Below are positions 1-9,103 of a stretch of 64,000 nucleotides of DNA, piece by piece. How positions within the stretch are numbered: the first letter of the stretch is position 1; the number at the start of each line of letters is the position of its first letter. Source of the DNA: Gordonia amarae NBRC 15530 (GTDB lineage Bacteria > Actinomycetota > Actinomycetes > Mycobacteriales > Mycobacteriaceae); the NCBI RefSeq assembly GCF_000241345.1, contig NZ_BAED01000080.1, forward strand, positions 1 to 64,000, given 5' to 3'. The notes below the pieces were generated by a model. That model was not told where the DNA came from and did no database searches. It saw only the letters and a program-made list of their open reading frames with translations. A program made the translations under genes and the position numbers.

Positions 1-142
1 ACCTCAACCGGCGAGGGGGTTGCCGGGTTGGGTGGCTTGTGCTTCTCGCACCTCAACCGGCGGTGGGGGTGGTTTCCCGCTGGTTGAGGTGCGAAGAGCC
101 GCTAGGCGATGAGCCTCGAAACCTCGTGAGACGACAGTGTCG
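1..142. repeat. Dispersed ~60-bp repeat family A, partial plus and full minus copies
   Basis: Three pieces of the same intergenic repeat. The first bases and positions 41-62 match the CACCTCAACCGGC end in plus orientation. A near-full copy in minus orientation spans 79-142 (TTGAGGTGCGAAGAGC, then GAGCCTCGAAACC, then GTGAGACGACAGTGTC). The same unit recurs at 2.7, 7.3, 9.0, 13.5, 35.4, 40.5, 42.8 and 54.1 kb. The copy ends about 60 bp before the first gene. Confidence 0.85.
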
Positions 143-201
143 CCCAGCAAAACAAGCGTGCGTGCTTGCTTTTTTTGAACCGGTGTGTGATCGTCGGAGA
201 C

Positions 202-1017
202 ATGGCGCTGATCGAGCAGCTGATAGCGGACCTGGACGCCGAATCGGCATCGGTGGACGAGATCGTGGCGGACCTGCCGGCGGAGGAGTGGGCGCGGCCC
301 ACCCCGGCGGAGGGGTGGAGCATCGCCCACCAGATCGGGCATCTGTGCTGGACCGACATGGTGGCCACCATCGCGGCCACCGACGCCGAGGCGTTCAACT
401 CCGTGCTCACCGACGCCTGGGCCGATCCGCTCGGCTTCGTCGACGCGGAGGCCGAGGCGATGGCCCGGTACGAACCCGCCGAGATTCTCCGGCAGTGGCG
501 ACAGTGGCGGCGGAAGCTGTCCGAGGCGCTGGCGGCCGTACCGTCCGGAACGCAGATCCCGTGGTTCGGGCCGCCCATGTCGGCGGCGTCGATGGCCACG
601 GCCCGGCTCATGGAAACCTGGGCACACGGCCTCGACGTCGCCGAAACCCTTGGTGTGCAGCGCGAACCGACCGACCGGCTCAAGTCGATCGCGCATCTCG
701 GGGTACGGACCCGCAACTTCGCGTACCTGGTCAACCAGCTCGAACCGCCGGCCGGTGAATTCCGCATCGAACTGACCGCACCGTCGGGTGACCTGTGGAC
801 CTGGGGTCCGGAGGGTTCACCGAATACGGTGCGCGGCAGCGCCATCGACTTCTGCATGCTCATCACGCAGCGGCGGGCGCCGGAGGATCTGGCGCTGGAG
901 GTGACCGGCGACGACGCTCGCACCTGGGTGACGATCGCGCAGTGCTTCGCCGGGCCTCCCGGCGGGAAGCGGGCACCACAAGAAGATTCGGCAACCGAAG
1001 AAAAGGTGGAGCGGTGA
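202..1017 (+). CDS. TIGR03084-type metal-binding protein (mycothiol-dependent isomerase / DinB-like fold)
   Basis: A 271-residue protein resembling the TIGR03084 family, a branch of the mycothiol-dependent maleylpyruvate isomerase/DinB superfamily whose four-helix bundle binds a divalent metal. The N-terminal [10 protein letters not shown] segment and the later [12 protein letters not shown] segment (about residue 137) supply the expected His and Glu-x3-His ligands. The family often sits beside AtuA-like genes, as here: the stop overlaps the next start (GTGA), so the pair is translationally coupled and opens the acyl-CoA operon. I chose the ATG because family members usually begin MAxL. A GTG 15 bases upstream is possible and neither has a strong Shine-Dalgarno site. 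The substrate is unknown. Confidence 0.8.
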   Translation: MALIEQLIADLDAESASVDEIVADLPAEEWARPTPAEGWSIAHQIGHLCWTDMVATIAATDAEAFNSVLTDAWADPLGFVDAEAEAMARYEPAEILRQWRQWRRKLSEALAAVPSGTQIPWFGPPMSAASMATARLMETWAHGLDVAETLGVQREPTDRLKSIAHLGVRTRNFAYLVNQLEPPAGEFRIELTAPSGDLWTWGPEGSPNTVRGSAIDFCMLITQRRAPEDLALEVTGDDARTWVTIAQCFAGPPGGKRAPQEDSATEEKVER

Positions 1018-2717
1018 TCAGGGTCGGCAACGCGTCGGGCTTCTACGGCGACAGGTTCTCCGCGGTCCGGGAGATGCTCGAAGGCGGTGAGCTGGACTAT
1101 CTCACCGGCGACTACCTGGCCGAGCTCACCATGCTCATCCTCGGCCGCGACAAGCTGAAGAACCCTGACCTGGGGTACGCGAAAACCTTTCTGCGGCAGA
1201 TGGAGGATTCGCTCGGCCTCGCCGTCGACCGCGGTGTGAAGATCGTCGTCAACGCCGGCGGGCTCAACCCGCACGGGCTGGCCGTCGCGCTGCGCGAGCT
1301 TGCCGAGAAGCTGGACGTCGACGCGTCCGTCGGGTTCGTCTGCGGCGACGACCTGCTGCCGCGGGCACAGGCGCTCGGGCTGGGAAATCCCTTGACCGCC
1401 AACGCCTATCTCGGGGCGTTCGGGATCAAGGAGGCGCTCGACGCCGGGGCCGATGTGGTGGTCACCGGCCGGGTCACCGACGCCTCGCTGGCCATCGGCG
1501 CCGCCGCCAGCGCCCACGGTTGGGGCTACGACGACCTCGACGCACTCGCCGGAGCGACCGTCGCCGGGCACATCATCGAATGCGGTGCCCAGGCCACCGG
1601 CGGCAACTACGCGTTCTTCACCGAGATCCCGGCGATGACCCGCATCGGATTCCCGATCGCCGAGATCGCCGCTGACGGATCGTCGGTGATCACCAAACAC
1701 GACGGCACCGACGGTGCGGTCACCGTGGGAACGGTGACCGCGCAACTGCTGTACGAGATCGGCGGGCCGCGGTACCTCGGACCCGACGTGACCACCCGCC
1801 TCGACACCATCGAACTCGCGCAGGTGGGGCCGGACCGGGTATCGGTGAGCGGGGTGCGCGGCGAGGCACCGCCGTCGACGGTCAAGGTGTCGCTCAACTA
1901 CCTTGCCGGACTGCGCAACGAGATCAATGTGGTGCTCACCGGTCTCGACGTGGACGCCAAGGCGGCGCTGTTCACCGAACAGTTCGAGGCGGCGCTGCCC
2001 ACGCGTCCCGAATCGATGGAGTGGACGCTGTCGCGGCTCGACCGGCCCGACGCCGCCACCGAGGAACAGGCCAGTGCGTTGCTGCGGTGCGTCGTGCGGG
2101 ACACCGACCCGTCAATCGTCGGGCGGACGTTCACCTCGACCGCCGTCGAGCTGGCGTTGGCGAGCTACCCCGGATTCACCATGACCGCACCACCCGGAAA
2201 TGGTTCGCCGTACGGGGTTTTCGAGCCCGGATATGTCGACGCGGCCGAGGTGGAGCATCGGGTGGCGTTCCCGTCGGGGGTGGTACAGCGCATCGATCCG
2301 AGCCCGCTGCGGGGGCGGCCCGCCGCCGACGAACCGACCGAAGTGGCTGTGGTGGCGCGGGATTGGGGTCCGACACGGTCGGTGCCGCTCGGGCTTATTG
2401 CCGGGGCGCGCTCCGGAGACAAGGGTGGCAGCGCGAACATCGGTGTGTGGGTGCGGGATCGGGATCAATTCGACTGGCTCAACGCCACCCTTGACGTCGA
2501 TTTGCTGCGGTCGTTGTTGCCGGAGGTCGCGGAGCTGACCGTGCACCGGTACCCGCTGCCCAACCTCCTCGCGATCAACTTCGTCATCGAGGGGATCCTC
2601 GGGCGGGGTGTGGCCGACAACGTCCGCTTCGATCCGCAGGCCAAGGGGCTCGGGGAGTGGCTACGTTCGCGGAATGTCGATGTGCCCGAACGGTTCCTGG
2701 GTGGAGTCGATGGTTGA
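1014..2717 (+). CDS. AtuA-like acyclic terpene utilization protein (DUF1446)
   Basis: A 567-residue homologue of AtuA / M. tuberculosis Rv0976c. The DUF1446 domain fills roughly residues 1-450 ([13 protein letters not shown] at the N terminus, then the Gly-rich [11 protein letters not shown] and [12 protein letters not shown] segments). A smaller C-terminal AtuA-associated domain begins near the [16 protein letters not shown] segment (about residue 464). The GTG start overlaps the previous stop and has AAGGTGG upstream. AtuA is needed for citronellol/geraniol catabolism in Pseudomonas, but its chemistry is unsettled. In actinobacteria it travels with acyl-CoA carboxylases, as here, so a role in carboxylation-dependent breakdown of branched acyl-CoAs is inferred. 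Confidence 0.88.
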   Translation: MIRVGNASGFYGDRFSAVREMLEGGELDYLTGDYLAELTMLILGRDKLKNPDLGYAKTFLRQMEDSLGLAVDRGVKIVVNAGGLNPHGLAVALRELAEKLDVDASVGFVCGDDLLPRAQALGLGNPLTANAYLGAFGIKEALDAGADVVVTGRVTDASLAIGAAASAHGWGYDDLDALAGATVAGHIIECGAQATGGNYAFFTEIPAMTRIGFPIAEIAADGSSVITKHDGTDGAVTVGTVTAQLLYEIGGPRYLGPDVTTRLDTIELAQVGPDRVSVSGVRGEAPPSTVKVSLNYLAGLRNEINVVLTGLDVDAKAALFTEQFEAALPTRPESMEWTLSRLDRPDAATEEQASALLRCVVRDTDPSIVGRTFTSTAVELALASYPGFTMTAPPGNGSPYGVFEPGYVDAAEVEHRVAFPSGVVQRIDPSPLRGRPAADEPTEVAVVARDWGPTRSVPLGLIAGARSGDKGGSANIGVWVRDRDQFDWLNATLDVDLLRSLLPEVAELTVHRYPLPNLLAINFVIEGILGRGVADNVRFDPQAKGLGEWLRSRNVDVPERFLGGVDG

Positions 2718-2718
2718 G

Positions 2719-2878
2719 GACATCGTCGGCTCGCCGGGTTTCGAGGCTCCTCGCCTAGCGGCTCGTCGCACCTCAACCAGCGGCGACGGGTGGTTTTCGG
2801 GGAGCGGACCCCCTTGTTGATTGAGGTGCGAGGCCGCCCGGCGGCCGAGCCTCGAAATCCGGTGAGAGAACGATGTCC
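2719..2878. repeat. Repeat family A, inverted pair
   Basis: A plus copy (2719-2782) faces a minus copy (2815-2878), so the spacer between the AtuA-like gene and the acyl-CoA dehydrogenase can fold into a long stem. The minus copy is diverged in the centre (GGCCGCCCGGCGGCC). It lies within an otherwise gapless operon, and the next Shine-Dalgarno site starts only about 30 bases after it. Confidence 0.85.
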
Positions 2879-2920
2879 TGTCACCGAGCGATCTGGACGG
2901 TTGGCAAAAGGAGGAATGCG

Positions 2921-4108
2921 GTGCCGATAGGTAGTGCGGTGTGGGATACCCCGGAGCGGCTCGCGCTGCGGGAGACCGTCCGTGACTTCGTGGGTAAACA
3001 TGTGCTGCCGCATCAGGATCAGTGGGAACGCGACGGGGAACTGCCGCGGTCGCTGCACCGTGCGGCGGCCGAACTCGGACTGCTGGGGATCGGGATTCCC
3101 GAGGAGGTCGGCGGCTCGGGCGGAGACCTGCTCGACACCACCGTCGTCGGCGAAGAATTTCACTACGCCGGAGCCGCGGGCGGTGTGTACGCGTCGCTGT
3201 TCACGCACGGGATCGCGTTGCCGCATATGATCGCCGCCGGAGATCCGGCGCAGATCGACCGCTGGGTGCGGCCCACCCTGGCCGGTGAGCTGATCGGCAG
3301 CCTCGCGATCACCGAACCGGGCGGCGGCAGCGACGTCGGACACCTGCGCACCAGCGCCATCCGCGACGGTGACCACTACATCGTCAACGGCTCCAAGGCC
3401 TACATCACCTCCGCGACCCGCGCCGACTTCATCGTCACCGCCGTCCGCACCGGCGGTCCGGGCGCGGCCGGGGTGTCGCTGCTCGTCATCGACACCGACA
3501 CCCCCGGATTCAGCGTCACCCGCAGGCTCGACAAGATGGGCTGGCGCAGCTCTGATACCGGCGAACTGTCGTACGTCGACGTGCGGGTGCCGGTGGCGAA
3601 TCTGGTGGGACCGGAGAATTCGGGATTCGCGCAGATCGCGCAGGCCTTCGTCACCGAACGATCCGCGCTCGCGGTGCAGGCCTACGCCAGCGCCCAGCGC
3701 TGCCTCGACCTGACCCTGCAGTGGACGCGGGACCGGGAGACGTTCGGCAAACCGCTCATCTCACGGCAGTCGGTGCAGAACACCCTCGCCGACATGGCCC
3801 GCCGCGTCGACATCGCCCGCACCTACACCCGCGCCGTCGTCGAACGGAAAACGGCCGTCGAGGCCGGGCAGACCGGCGGGCATGCCTCCGACGACCTGCT
3901 CGCCGAGGTCTGCTTCGCCAAGAACACCGCCGTCGAGGCCGGTGAATGGGTGGCCAACCAGGCGGTGCAGTTGTTCGGCGGGCTCGGCTACATGACGGGA
4001 ACCGAGGTGGAACGCCAGTACCGCGACATGCGGATCATCGGCATCGGCGGCGGCACCACCGAAATCCTCACCGCGCTCGCGGCAAAACGATTGGGGTATC
4101 AGCGATGA
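2921..4108 (+). CDS. fadE13: Acyl-CoA dehydrogenase, FadE13-like
   Basis: A 395-residue flavin-dependent acyl-CoA dehydrogenase with the full three-part fold: helical N-terminal domain, middle beta domain with the FAD/substrate signature GSLAITEPGGGSDVG, and C-terminal four-helix domain with the RQSVQNTLADMARR and VQLFGGLGYM segments, ending in the YRDMRIIGIGGGTTEI motif. It would make an alpha,beta double bond in an acyl-CoA, passing electrons to ETF. The GTG start follows AAAGGAGG with 6 bases spacing, the best ribosome site of the operon. The stop overlaps the next ATG. Position next to the AtuA and carboxylase genes matches M. tuberculosis Rv0975c. The substrate is not deducible. Confidence 0.9.
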   Translation: MPIGSAVWDTPERLALRETVRDFVGKHVLPHQDQWERDGELPRSLHRAAAELGLLGIGIPEEVGGSGGDLLDTTVVGEEFHYAGAAGGVYASLFTHGIALPHMIAAGDPAQIDRWVRPTLAGELIGSLAITEPGGGSDVGHLRTSAIRDGDHYIVNGSKAYITSATRADFIVTAVRTGGPGAAGVSLLVIDTDTPGFSVTRRLDKMGWRSSDTGELSYVDVRVPVANLVGPENSGFAQIAQAFVTERSALAVQAYASAQRCLDLTLQWTRDRETFGKPLISRQSVQNTLADMARRVDIARTYTRAVVERKTAVEAGQTGGHASDDLLAEVCFAKNTAVEAGEWVANQAVQLFGGLGYMTGTEVERQYRDMRIIGIGGGTTEILTALAAKRLGYQR

Positions 4109-5703
4109 CGGCACTACGTTCGACGGTGGATGTCGCAGGAGACGACTTCGCCCGCAACAGCGAGTCGATGACCGAGAAGCTTGGCGAATTGTCGGCCGAA
4201 TTCGACAAGGTCCTGGCCGGCGGTGGCGAGAAATACGTGGAACGGCACCGCAAGCGCGGCAAGATGCTCGCCCGTGAACGGATCGAGATGCTCATCGATC
4301 CCGACACCGCGTTCCTGGAACTGTGCCCGCTCGCCGCGCACGGCTCGCAGTTCCCGGTGGGCGCGTCGGTGGTGATGGGGATCGGCGTGATCGAGGGCGT
4401 CGAATGCCTGATCAGCGCCAACGACCCCACCGTCAAGGGCGGCACCTCCAACCCGTGGACCCTGCGGAAGATCCTGCGCGGCAACGACATAGCTCTGGAG
4501 AACCGGCTGCCGGTGGTGTCGCTGGTGGAGTCGGGCGGCGCCGACCTGCCCACCCAGAAAGAGGTGTTCATCCCGGGCGGCCGGATGTTCCGGGATCTGA
4601 CCCGGCTGTCGGCGGCCGGAATCCCCACCATCGCACTCGTGTTCGGCAATTCTACCGCCGGCGGTGCCTACGTGCCGGGTCTGAGCGATCACACGGTGAT
4701 GATCGAGAATCAGTCGAAGGTGTTCCTCGGCGGTCCGCCGCTGGTGAAGATGGCCACCGGTGAGGAAAGCGACGACGAATCGCTCGGCGGCGCGCAGATG
4801 CACGCCCGCACGTCGGGTCTGGCCGACTACTACGCCGCCGACGAACAGGACTGTATCCGCCTCGGCCGGCGTATTGTGGCCCGCCTCAACTGGCACAAGA
4901 AGGGGCCCGGCCCGGTGGCACCGGTCATCGAACCACGGTACGACGCCGAGGAACTCGTTGGTATCGTGCCGCCGGACCTGAAGATCCCATTCAACCCACG
5001 GGACGTGATCGCCCGAATCGTCGACGACAGCGACTTCGACGAATTCAAACCCGAATACGGGTCGTCGCTCTGCACCGGCTGGGCCCGTATCCACGGCTAT
5101 CCGGTGGGGATTCTGGCGAACGCGCAGGGTGTGCTGTTCAGCGCCGAATCGCAGAAGGCCACCCAGTTCATCCAGCTCGCCAACCGCAGCGACACCCCAC
5201 TGCTGTTCCTGCACAACACCACCGGCTACATGGTGGGCAAGGAATACGAGCAGGGCGGCATCATCAAACACGGGTCGGCGATGATCAACGCGGTGTCGAA
5301 CTCGACGGTGCCGCACATCTCGGTCCTGATGGGTGCCAGCTACGGCGCCGGACATTACGGAATGTGCGGGCGCGCCTACGATCCGCGGTTCCTGTTCGCC
5401 TGGCCCAGTGCCAAATCGGCGGTGATGGGCGCCGCGCAGCTCGCCGGCGTGATCTCCATCGTGTCCCGCGCCGCCACCGAGGCCCGCGGCGGGGTGGTGG
5501 ACGAGCAGGCCGACGCCGGGCTGCGCGCCATGATCGAGGCGCAGATCGAACTCGAATCGGTGCCGACGTTCCTGTCGGGAATGCTCTACGACGACGGTGT
5601 GATCGACCCACGCGACACCAGAACGGTGCTCGGGCTGTGCCTGTCGGCAATCGACACGGCAGAGGTCAAGGGCACCAGCAACTTCGGCGTCTTCCGGATG
5701 TGA
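4105..5703 (+). CDS. accD2: Acyl-CoA carboxylase beta subunit (carboxyltransferase), AccD2-like
   Basis: A 532-residue carboxyltransferase subunit of a biotin-dependent acyl-CoA carboxylase. Both crotonase-fold halves are present: the N half with the acyl-CoA-binding loop around FGNSTAGGAYVPG, the C half with the HNTTGYMVGKEYEQGG and SYGAGHYGMCGRAY oxyanion segments. It moves CO2 from carboxybiotin on the alpha subunit (next gene) to an acyl-CoA. Overall it is closest to the methylcrotonyl/geranyl-CoA type, consistent with the AtuA neighbour, but specificity cannot be read directly. The ATG overlaps the upstream stop (ATGA) and implies coupled translation. Confidence 0.92.
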   Translation: MTALRSTVDVAGDDFARNSESMTEKLGELSAEFDKVLAGGGEKYVERHRKRGKMLARERIEMLIDPDTAFLELCPLAAHGSQFPVGASVVMGIGVIEGVECLISANDPTVKGGTSNPWTLRKILRGNDIALENRLPVVSLVESGGADLPTQKEVFIPGGRMFRDLTRLSAAGIPTIALVFGNSTAGGAYVPGLSDHTVMIENQSKVFLGGPPLVKMATGEESDDESLGGAQMHARTSGLADYYAADEQDCIRLGRRIVARLNWHKKGPGPVAPVIEPRYDAEELVGIVPPDLKIPFNPRDVIARIVDDSDFDEFKPEYGSSLCTGWARIHGYPVGILANAQGVLFSAESQKATQFIQLANRSDTPLLFLHNTTGYMVGKEYEQGGIIKHGSAMINAVSNSTVPHISVLMGASYGAGHYGMCGRAYDPRFLFAWPSAKSAVMGAAQLAGVISIVSRAATEARGGVVDEQADAGLRAMIEAQIELESVPTFLSGMLYDDGVIDPRDTRTVLGLCLSAIDTAEVKGTSNFGVFRM

Positions 5704-5716
5704 GGGGACTTCATTC

Positions 5717-7801
5717 ATGAGCATAATTTCTGTGCTGGTCGCCAATCGTGGCGAGATCGCCTGCCGGGTGTTCGCCACCTGCCGACGGATGGGATTGTCG
5801 ACGGTCGCCGTGTTCTCCGACCCCGACGCCGGCATGCCACACGTGCGGGCCGCCGACGTCGCCGTCCGGTTGCCGGGAGAGACCTCCGCCGAGACCTATC
5901 TGCGCGGTGAGGCGATCATCGCCGCCGCCATCGCCGCCGGTGCCGACGCGATTCACCCGGGCTACGGATTCCTCTCCGAGAACGCCGCATTCGCGCAGGC
6001 CGTGATCGACGCCGGGCTGGTGTGGATCGGGCCGCCGCCCGCCGCCATCGAGGCGATGGGCGCCAAGGTCAACGCGAAAGCACTCATGGACCGGGCGGGG
6101 GTTCCGGTACTCGGGTCGATCGACCCGGCGTCGGCGACCGAAGCCGATCTTCCGCTGCTGATCAAGGCGTCCGCCGGTGGTGGTGGCCGGGGCATGCGGA
6201 TCGTGCGGGACCTCGCCGACCTCCCGGCGCAGGTGGAGGCGGCGGCGCGGGAGGCGCAGTCGGCGTTCGGTGATCCGACGGTGTTCTGCGAACCGTATGT
6301 CGAACGCGGACATCACATCGAGGTCCAGGTCCTCGCCGACACGTACGGAGCGGTGTGGGCCGTCGGCGAACGCGACTGCTCCATTCAGCGGCGGCACCAG
6401 AAGGTGGTGGAGGAGGCACCGGCACCGCTCGTCGACCGGGTAGGTGGTGACCTGAGGGACCGGCTCTACGCTGCCGCCCGCGATGCGGCCAAAGCCATCG
6501 ACTACGTGGGGGCCGGAACCGTCGAATTCCTTGCCGACGAACAGGGCCGGTTCTACTTCCTGGAAACCAATACCCGGCTGCAGGTGGAACATCCGGTCAC
6601 CGAACTGACCACCGGCACCGACCTGGTGGAATGGCAACTGCGCATCGCCGACGGTGAGGCCCTCGACGGCGAAGAACCGGCGAGTTCCGGTCATGCCATC
6701 GAGGTGCGGCTGTACGCCGAGGACCCGGCCGCCGACTGGCAGCCGCAGTCGGGGACGGTGCACGCCGTCGACATCCGTTCCGACGCTGTGTTCTCCGGTC
6801 TGACGCGGCCCGGTGTCCGTGTCGACGCCGGAATCGACTCGGGATCGCAGATCTCCACCTTCTACGATCCGATGCTGGCGAAGGTGATCTCGTGGGCGCC
6901 CGACCGGCGAAGGGCCGCGGCCATGCTCGCGCGTGCGCTCTCGGATGCGACGCTGCACGGGCCGGTCACCAACCGCGACCTGCTGGTGAACATTCTGCGG
7001 GACAAGAACTTTCTCGACGGGCGGACCGACACCGGATTCCTCGACTCGTCCGCAGCTGGATATGCGGCGCTGGTCGCACCGGCGGCCGGTGACGACGAGG
7101 TGCGGCTCGCGGCGCTCGCCGCCGCGTTGGCCGATGCGGCGGCGAACAGGGCGTCGGCGCCGGTGCAGGGTGGGGTGCCCGGTGGGTGGCGCAATCTGGC
7201 ATCGGGATATCAGACCAAGAAGTATGCGGCCGTGGGTGGTTCGGACTCAGACGAGATCATCGTGCGGTACCGGCCGGCCCGCCACGGGTACGAACTCCCC
7301 GATCACCCGCGGGTGCGGGTCGTCGACGTGCGGGAAGGCGGCGATATCGGGTCACCGGGTTTCGAGGCTCGTCGCTTGCGCTCCTCACACCTCAACCGGC
7401 GAAGGGGTTCGGCCCAGGGCGATGGTTACGTGGTGAGCCTCGATGTGGACGGGGTGTTGCGGGCCCTGAGCGTCGTGCAGTACGGCGACTCCGTGTATGT
7501 GGACGGACCGGGAATCGCTGTGGCACTGCGGGCCGTGCCGCGGTTCATCGATCCTTCGGCCGTGCAGAAGCCCGGTTCGCTGCTGGCGCCGATGCCGGGG
7601 TCGGTGATCAGGATTGCCGTCGCCGAGGGCGATCGGGTGACCGCGGGGCAGCCGCTCATCTGGCTGGAGGCGATGAAGATGGAACACACCATCAGCGCAC
7701 CCGCCGACGGCGTCGTCGAGACGCTGGCAGTCACTGAAGGACAACAACTTTCCGTCGGCGACGTCCTCGCCGTCATCACCGAAGAAGGGGCGCAGGCATG
7801 A
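5717..7801 (+). CDS. accA2: Acyl-CoA carboxylase alpha subunit (biotin carboxylase + carrier), AccA2-like, with repeat-encoded insert
   Basis: A 694-residue alpha subunit: biotin carboxylase domain (residues 1-450) with the ATP-grasp loop KASAGGGGRGMRIV and the EVQVLADTYGAVWAVGERDCS and NTRLQVEHPVTE signatures, a linker/BT-like region, and a C-terminal carrier domain whose EAMKMEH motif holds the biotinylated lysine (K654). It carboxylates biotin for the AccD2-like partner 13 bases upstream. Oddity: residues about 543-565 (GSPGFEARRLRSSHLNRR) are an in-frame translation of the dispersed intergenic repeat A, in the linker between the catalytic core and the carrier. The frame stays open, so the enzyme is probably functional. 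The stop overlaps the next ATG. Confidence 0.93.
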   Translation: MSIISVLVANRGEIACRVFATCRRMGLSTVAVFSDPDAGMPHVRAADVAVRLPGETSAETYLRGEAIIAAAIAAGADAIHPGYGFLSENAAFAQAVIDAGLVWIGPPPAAIEAMGAKVNAKALMDRAGVPVLGSIDPASATEADLPLLIKASAGGGGRGMRIVRDLADLPAQVEAAAREAQSAFGDPTVFCEPYVERGHHIEVQVLADTYGAVWAVGERDCSIQRRHQKVVEEAPAPLVDRVGGDLRDRLYAAARDAAKAIDYVGAGTVEFLADEQGRFYFLETNTRLQVEHPVTELTTGTDLVEWQLRIADGEALDGEEPASSGHAIEVRLYAEDPAADWQPQSGTVHAVDIRSDAVFSGLTRPGVRVDAGIDSGSQISTFYDPMLAKVISWAPDRRRAAAMLARALSDATLHGPVTNRDLLVNILRDKNFLDGRTDTGFLDSSAAGYAALVAPAAGDDEVRLAALAAALADAAANRASAPVQGGVPGGWRNLASGYQTKKYAAVGGSDSDEIIVRYRPARHGYELPDHPRVRVVDVREGGDIGSPGFEARRLRSSHLNRRRGSAQGDGYVVSLDVDGVLRALSVVQYGDSVYVDGPGIAVALRAVPRFIDPSAVQKPGSLLAPMPGSVIRIAVAEGDRVTAGQPLIWLEAMKMEHTISAPADGVVETLAVTEGQQLSVGDVLAVITEEGAQA
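7343..7411 (+). repeat. Repeat family A copy inside accA2
   Basis: Plus-orientation copy (GGGTCACCGGGTTTCGAGGC, then GTCGCTTGCG, then CTCCTCACACCTCAACCGGC) lying within the coding sequence of the carboxylase alpha subunit and translated without interrupting the frame. It is the only copy in the window inside a gene. Confidence 0.9.
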
Positions 7802-8958
7802 CCGCTTTCACCGAAACCGACGAACGCCGCGAACTGCGCAAGGCCGTGGCCGCGCTCGCTGCCAAGTACGGTCAGGAGTACTTCCGCACCTGCGCCAAGG
7901 AAGGCCGCAAGACCGACGAACTATGGCAAGAGGCAGGCAAACTCGGCTTCATCGGGGTCAACCTGCCGGAGGAATTCGGCGGCGGCGGGGCCGGGATGTA
8001 CGAACTGTCGATCGTCATGGAGGAGATCGCCGCAGCCGGAACCGGACTGCTGATGTTGGTGGTCTCGCCCGCGATCTGCGGCAACATCATCGTCCGCTAC
8101 GGCACCGACGAACAGAAGCAGCGCTGGGTGCCCGGGCTGGCCGACGGGTCGTACGTGATGGCTTTCGGCATCACCGAACCCGACGCCGGATCCAATTCGC
8201 ACAACATCACCACCACCGCCCGGCGTGACGGGTCCGACTGGCTGCTCAGCGGGCAGAAGGTGTTCATCTCCGGTGTGGACCAGGCGGATTCGGTACTCAT
8301 CGTCGCCCGCACCGAGGACTCCAAGACCGGCAAACTCAAACCGGCACTGTTCGTGGTGCCCACCGACGCACCCGGATTCAGCCGCACCATGATCGACATG
8401 GAACTGGTCAACCCGGAAAAACAATTCCAACTGTTCTTCGACGACGTGCGGCTGCCCGCCGACGCATTGATCGGCGACGAGGATGCGGGGCTGGCGCAAC
8501 TGTTCGCCGGACTCAACCCCGAACGGATCATGGCCGCGGCGACGGGGGTGGGGATGGCCCGGTACGCGCTCGGCAAGGCCGTCGACTATGTGAAGGACCG
8601 GACGGTGTGGAAGGCGCCCATTGCCACCCATCAGGCGATCTCGCATCCGCTGGCGCAGTGCAAGATCGACATCGAGCTGGCCAAGCTGATGATGCAGAAG
8701 GCTGCTGTCCTGTACGACTCCGGCGACGATTGGGGTGCCGCCGAAGCCGCCAATATGGCCAAGTACGCGGCCGGTGAGGCGTGCGTGAAAACCGTCGACC
8801 AGGCGGTGCATTCGCTCGGTGGCAACGGTCTGACCGTCGAATACGGGCTGGCGTCGGCGCTCGGGCTGGCCCGGGTCACGCGGATCGCCCCGGTGAGCCG
8901 CGAGATGGTGCTGAACTTCGTGGCGCAGGCGAGTCTTGGGCTGCCGAAGTCGTACTGA
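7798..8958 (+). CDS. fadE12: Acyl-CoA dehydrogenase, FadE12-like
   Basis: A 386-residue acyl-CoA dehydrogenase, second of the operon and clearly different from the FadE13-like one. The middle domain carries MAFGITEPDAGSNSHN, the usual FAD/acyl contact region, and the C-terminal domain has QAVHSLGGNGLTVEYGL. It corresponds by order to M. tuberculosis Rv0972c. Two dehydrogenases around one carboxylase suggest successive desaturations of a branched acyl-CoA (inference). The start ATG overlaps the carboxylase stop. A paired family A repeat follows the stop, with the hydratase gene beyond it. Confidence 0.9.
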   Translation: MTAFTETDERRELRKAVAALAAKYGQEYFRTCAKEGRKTDELWQEAGKLGFIGVNLPEEFGGGGAGMYELSIVMEEIAAAGTGLLMLVVSPAICGNIIVRYGTDEQKQRWVPGLADGSYVMAFGITEPDAGSNSHNITTTARRDGSDWLLSGQKVFISGVDQADSVLIVARTEDSKTGKLKPALFVVPTDAPGFSRTMIDMELVNPEKQFQLFFDDVRLPADALIGDEDAGLAQLFAGLNPERIMAAATGVGMARYALGKAVDYVKDRTVWKAPIATHQAISHPLAQCKIDIELAKLMMQKAAVLYDSGDDWGAAEAANMAKYAAGEACVKTVDQAVHSLGGNGLTVEYGLASALGLARVTRIAPVSREMVLNFVAQASLGLPKSY

Positions 8959-8959
8959 G

Positions 8960-9082
8960 AACATCGTTGGCTCACGGGGTTTCGAGGCTCGTCGCTAGCG
9001 CTCCTCACACCTCAACCAGCGCGTAGGTGTGACGAGCCGCTGGGCGAGGAGCCTCGAAACCCGGTGAGCCGACAGTGTTGGT
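8960..9082. repeat. Repeat family A, inverted pair
   Basis: Plus copy 8960-9021 followed directly by minus copy 9023-9082. The GGTTTCGAGGCTC and GAGCCTCGAAACC cores and the outer GGCTCACGG / CCGGTGAGCC ends can pair, giving a long stem between fadE12 and echA7. Such a structure could reduce or protect downstream message. Confidence 0.88.
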
Positions 9083-9103
9083 AACCACGAGAAGGAGATG
9101 ACG

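Noticed and set aside
102-1745. A 547-codon minus-strand frame across the first two operon genes
   Set aside because: It spans two coupled plus-strand genes with recognised families and has low-complexity Ser/Arg/Pro content.
9098-9103. ATG six bases before the chosen echA7 start
   Set aside because: It directly touches GAAGGAG, leaving no spacing for ribosome binding; the GTG at 9104 is better placed.
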